64,000 nucleotides of DNA from contig QAOA01003028.1 of the NCBI GenBank assembly GCA_003255065.1, positions 1,800,440-1,864,439 on the forward strand, read 5' to 3'. The notes beneath the pieces were generated by a model that had not been told where the DNA came from, searched no databases, and was given only the letters and a program-made list of their open reading frames with translations. Each line of letters opens with the position of its first letter. The stretch's first letter is position 1. A program made the position numbers and the translations under genes. Shown here piece by piece: positions 60,125 through 64,000 of the stretch. This DNA is from Cercis canadensis. Taxonomy: Eukaryota; Streptophyta; Magnoliopsida; Fabales; Fabaceae.

Positions 60125-62740
60125 GAGGCCTGCTGGATCTATTCAGGATGAAAGAAAAAATAAAAAGAGAAAATCATAGGTTTTCTTTTTCTGTCTCCCC
60201 ACAAAATTGAAATTTTGCCATTATATTGTGCAACACTTGCAGACTTGTATAATTGAATTTTTTATTTGGTTGGGGATTGATGACTGAATTGCTGTTAGTT
60301 ATATTTTCTGTTTAAAGTTTATTCTTTTTCACTTCGGACCATCTGGATGTCACTGTCCAGTGCCAGAACTATACTTCTTTAAGTCATAGTGTCATGTGAT
60401 CTTGTGGAATAGACTAGCAATAAGGTTTACAAGTTTCTTTTGGGACGTTGAGTTGATGCTTCAGAGGCTGTAACAGTTTTAAGCTGTTACTTTGACGGAT
60501 ATTCTTGAACAGATAATCTCATTATAGGTATTCTTAAATTGGAACCATAAATAATGAACTGTGAACATTTTTCTTACAAAACCTGAGGGGTCAATAAGTA
60601 TTGCAGTATCTTTAGGGATGCAATGGAGTTTAAATCCTAGTCATAAACAATTTCAGCATGGCTGTACTGTACAAATGGGTGTTGTGCCCATCACAACTTG
60701 ATGTGAGCACCTTAGGGATGCAATGGAGTTGGTTTTGATTGTTGGTTGCTTACAATTTTCACCTTCATCATGGCCACTAGTGTTTTGAGAGTTCATTCTT
60801 TACTTTTCCTTCTCGCCACTGCTTCACTTACGGTTTTTGAACTATTTATCTTCTACTTTCGTCTCTATTCTAAGCTACATTCTATGAGTATTTCTGATTG
60901 GAAATCTGGAAAATAGTTATGCTTCAAATTTACAATATTTGTTTGGTTAGGTTTCTAATTTTAAGGCCCTCTCATGTTGTGCAATGGATTGTTTTTTATT
61001 GCTTTTCTATGAGGAAATAATGGATTCTGGTATTTTTTTTCCCCTCCTAGACTGCATATTGCCCTTCTGCTTTTTCTCATTTGTTGAAACTCCTTCTTAC
61101 TTAATGTCTTTGTTCTCCATGTATGTTCAAGGAAAAAAACACTTCCTTTTTTAAGCTTCGCTCTTTTAGCTTTTACTTCCTTTTGCTGATTATAATCCGC
61201 ATTTTTCGTTGATATGTCATAGATTTTGCAGTTCCTCGGTGACAAAGACTAAAGAATCCAATCATTTCAATCCTAGTTGGGTTGCATTTGAGCAGTTTTA
61301 TACTTAATGTTGGTTCACATCTTCCTTTTCGCCTTTCTTTTCGTCTGGATATCACACGGTTCGGGTTCGCCACTGGAGCACCACATATTAGTTTCGATTC
61401 CTCATTATTTTTTTCTGTTCTGTATGCCTTCAACTTATTCCTAATGCATTGGGGTGTTGTGTGAACCCAGCACGCGGCTCCCCTATTTGTTGATGGATTT
61501 TTGTGTTTTTTTTTTTAAATACAATTTTAAGGATTTGTCTCTTTATTTAATGAACAAAATTTATTAATTGTACCTTGCAGCATCTTCAGTTTGGTAGCGA
61601 ATTTTGGCTCCTTATTCAAGCATTAAGTAATTGCCAAATGTAGAAATATTAATTTAAAAGAAAAACTCAAATTTTCAACCCAAAATTTAATCATAATTGG
61701 GCACTGATACTTAATAAAGTATAACTATAAAAACATGGAACACACAATTTTAAACCCATATGACCAAAAAAAAATCAATTAAAAAGTAATTAACAAAAGT
61801 GATCATATAGAAAACACCTAAACATCAATTACATAGTTTGGTTTGGGTCCATAGTCCATACCATTTTTTTTCACTTTGAGATCAAACTTTACATGATTGG
61901 AAATGGATTCATATTTCAGAGATCTATCTTTAGATCCCAAACTTGGTGAAGAAAAAATACTTGGAATTTTTGTCTTCTCAAGTTTTCTATCTTGTTTTGC
62001 ATTTTTGTTTTGGTTTTGATGACTAACTAGTATAATATTTTTGTCTTTATTTGATCATATGTTGATGAAGGTCCTTTATTGACTTGCCACTTGCCAAGAA
62101 TAGCTTTTTGCAAAATTGAAATTACAAAAAATAAAATAAAATTGTGCTTGAGGATAGCCAGCATAGTGTCATTTTCTGAATTTTTTTAAAGATTTTATTT
62201 TACACATGTGACATGGATGATTAGGGATTAAAGATTTCAATAATACAAAAATTCATCTTAATTTTACAATTATCATTGTTTACAAACAATTTCTTTTTTA
62301 CATTATCTGAGTCTTTGATCCGGATGATTAGTTTATGGTGAGAGTGTTTCACACGATATTGCTTAGTCAACAGTTATTAATTCAATTGAAGTTAAATGTT
62401 AAGGAATATGGTCTCCAAAATAAAAATATATTAAGCAAAATGATAAATATAAATAATTTATTATAACTCCCTTAAATAATTGAGAGAACTCTATATTATT
62501 TTTCTTGTACTTGCATGTGTTAAAGGATAAACATCACAAGACAAGGCCAACTAATTTTAAGGTCAATACCTATTGTAGACATTTCTTGTTTTTGTCGAAA
62601 AATTAAAGTTATAAGATTTAGATTTAATCATATTATTTATATATAAGTAGTTTATTTTATTAAAATTTATCTTAATTATTAAATAAATATTAATATATTT
62701 TAATGATTGAGATAAATTTTAATAAAATAGACGACTTAAG
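60125..62740. other. 3' flank of NFD6 and intergenic DNA
   Basis: The first few hundred bases are probably the NFD6 3' UTR. TTAGGGATGCAATGGAGTT occurs twice (from about 60613 and 60713), about 100 bases apart. A moderately GC-rich stretch at 60960-61470 has open frames on both strands without recognisable domains. The rest is AT-rich with nothing assignable. Confidence 0.5.
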
Positions 62741-62747
62741 CACGACT

Positions 62748-62990
62748 TTATACTTTAAAAATCATTAAAAGCTTCGTGTGCAAATCAGGCAATTGACAGA
62801 GACTTGCGGAAATTTCCACAAATTTAGTGTAGACAAGCATTAAGTTTAGCCCCGAGAGTTTTGCAAGTAATTTGATGACCCTATTGCGAGGAGAGCGTCT
62901 GACGGTCTGAGAACCTCGTAGATTAACAAACAGATCGAAATTTAAAAGCTTGCACGTCCTTTTCAATACATCGGCCTTGTGAACCTTCAT
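62748..62990 (-). other. Unassigned open frame, ATG start, 80 codons
   Basis: From ATG 62990 the minus strand encodes MKVHKADVLKRTCKLLNF... and a basic middle (RRSPRNRVIK), ending IFKV. No known domain is recognised and no TATA or splice context supports it. It lies in a patch less AT-rich than its surroundings. It may be chance, a small unknown gene or a decayed exon. Confidence 0.15.
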
Positions 62991-62999
62991 CTTCACTCT

Positions 63000-64000
63000 C
63001 CTAGCGGATAAGATCTAGAGAATATTAGATGCAGAGCGACCCCACTTCTCCAATAAAATAACAATATTCATAAGAACCCCACAACCCAGATTGTTTAGGA
63101 TTTGGGTTGTTCTTTTCTTTTAATATTATTAATTATATTTGATTTGATTGTTAAAACGTGTCAAGCAAATGTGAATTTGAGGACTTGGGTTGGTCTCTGT
63201 TTCCGCTGTGATAGATTCTGCTTGGAGTGGCATCGATTCCATGTGAAAGACAAAAGCTTTGTTTTGTTCTATTGGAGGAATCAGAACTCACTAGAGGATC
63301 AAATTCGATTTAAAGATACAAGATATTTGTGGTGAGTTTGGTTTTGTGTTAAAATAAATTATTGTGATGATGAGCGAATTGATGTAATACACCAGAGTGA
63401 GTTTTTGTCGGTTCCTGTGACGCTGGTTTTATGTCGTGTACTGCCGGCTGTTTTGTCAGTGTTTTTGGAGATTTATTGCTTTGTAAATTTTGCATCTTTT
63501 TCAGCTGAGTTTACTCTTTGTTGAATTGTGTTTCGAGGATAAAATTCAACTGCTTCTTTACCGATTAGTTCTATTGCTCCGGCGCTGCTAGTTTGCTTCT
63601 CTGCATGTAAATAAATTTCTTTTTTTTTTCCGATTATTTCAATTACATTGTTGGATTTTGTTTCCTCTTTTCTCAAATTAGTGTATTAACTTTGTTATGT
63701 TATCATCTTCAGTTCAAACAAAATGGGTGTAAAACAGATTGGCTGGAGACCTCTTTATGCGTTTTGATGCCACTGATCTCAAGGTTTCTCTCCGAGCTCC
63801 CTCTTATCCATCTTTATCTGTTCTTGTTTCAGGTTCGGTGATTGCTCCCTTTTTGGCTCTCTGCATACTTCATTTATTTGTTCATCCACTCTATCGTTTT
63901 TGTTTATTGAAATGGTTTCTTTCGATGGCTATTTTATCTGATTGAGTGGGGATTTTTACCCTTTCGCCCATCCATCTTCTTCAATAGGCTTCTGCCTCTC
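63000..64000 (+). other. Possible 5' part of a transcript running off the right edge
   Basis: From about 63000 the sequence becomes T-rich with exon-like islands. The best candidate internal exon is 63738-63783, between AAAACAG and CTCAAG|GTTTCTC; it shows no known domain, so a non-coding leader exon is as likely. No product can be given. Confidence 0.25.

Noticed and set aside
60961-61433. Lys/Arg-rich minus-strand frames after NFD6
   Set aside because: Overlapping frames with basic composition but no known domain; probably reverse complement of T-rich 3' flank.
1-64000. CRISPR arrays, bacterial operons, integrases or phage-like modules
   Set aside because: None seen. The sequence is plant nuclear DNA with spliced genes, and the spaced repeats are microsatellites, MITEs or short tandem duplications.

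Overview
This is nuclear DNA from a flowering plant, most likely a eudicot. The intergenic DNA is AT-rich and full of small transposon remnants. The genes have short GT-AG introns and polypyrimidine tracts, and every confident protein belongs to a plant family (3-ketoacyl-CoA synthase, RADIALIS-like SANT protein, glycine-rich RNA-binding protein, LRR receptor kinase, mTERF, NFD6). Two single N bases sit inside poly(A) runs (4641 and 56164) and look like assembly marks. I cannot name the species.

Layout. 1-11.4 kb: no gene recognised; microsatellites, a possible MITE and a small G-box island. 11.5-12.6 kb: a two-exon RADIALIS-like gene (+). 13.9-15.5 kb: a cluster of site II promoter motifs without a recognised gene, a small inverted-repeat element, and a decayed alpha/beta-hydrolase pseudogene (-). 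20.7-22.2 kb: an intronless KCS4-type 3-ketoacyl-CoA synthase (-). 23.2-23.65 kb: a fold-back element. 25.6-26.4 kb: a GRP7-type glycine-rich RNA-binding protein (-). 27-38.7 kb: a transposon-rich gap with two MITEs and, at 32.3-35.1 kb, a nested block in which two direct repeats flank a CACTA-like remnant carrying a broken membrane-protein fragment.

39.7-60.1 kb is gene-dense: an LRR receptor pseudokinase of the At2g16250 type (+), tRNA-Gln(CUG) (-), the chloroplast mTERF2/EMB2219-type gene (+), mitochondrial ribosomal protein bL27m (-), cytosolic phenylalanyl-tRNA synthetase alpha (-, 18 coding exons) and NFD6 (+). The last 4 kb have no gene I can identify; a transcript may begin there and run off the edge.

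These genes are independent units, not an operon. Within about 15 kb, however, mTERF2, bL27m, the Phe-tRNA synthetase and NFD6 all serve organelle gene expression or translation. I rebuilt the exon structures by hand from splice sites and reading phase; every multi-exon model closes in frame at the length expected for its family. I found no previously undescribed multi-gene system. The most interesting items are the receptor pseudokinase with its altered catalytic loop, a GC-AG intron in the synthetase gene, possible autoregulatory splice sites in the GRP intron, and the nested repeat block at 32-35 kb with a snRNA-like promoter signature.
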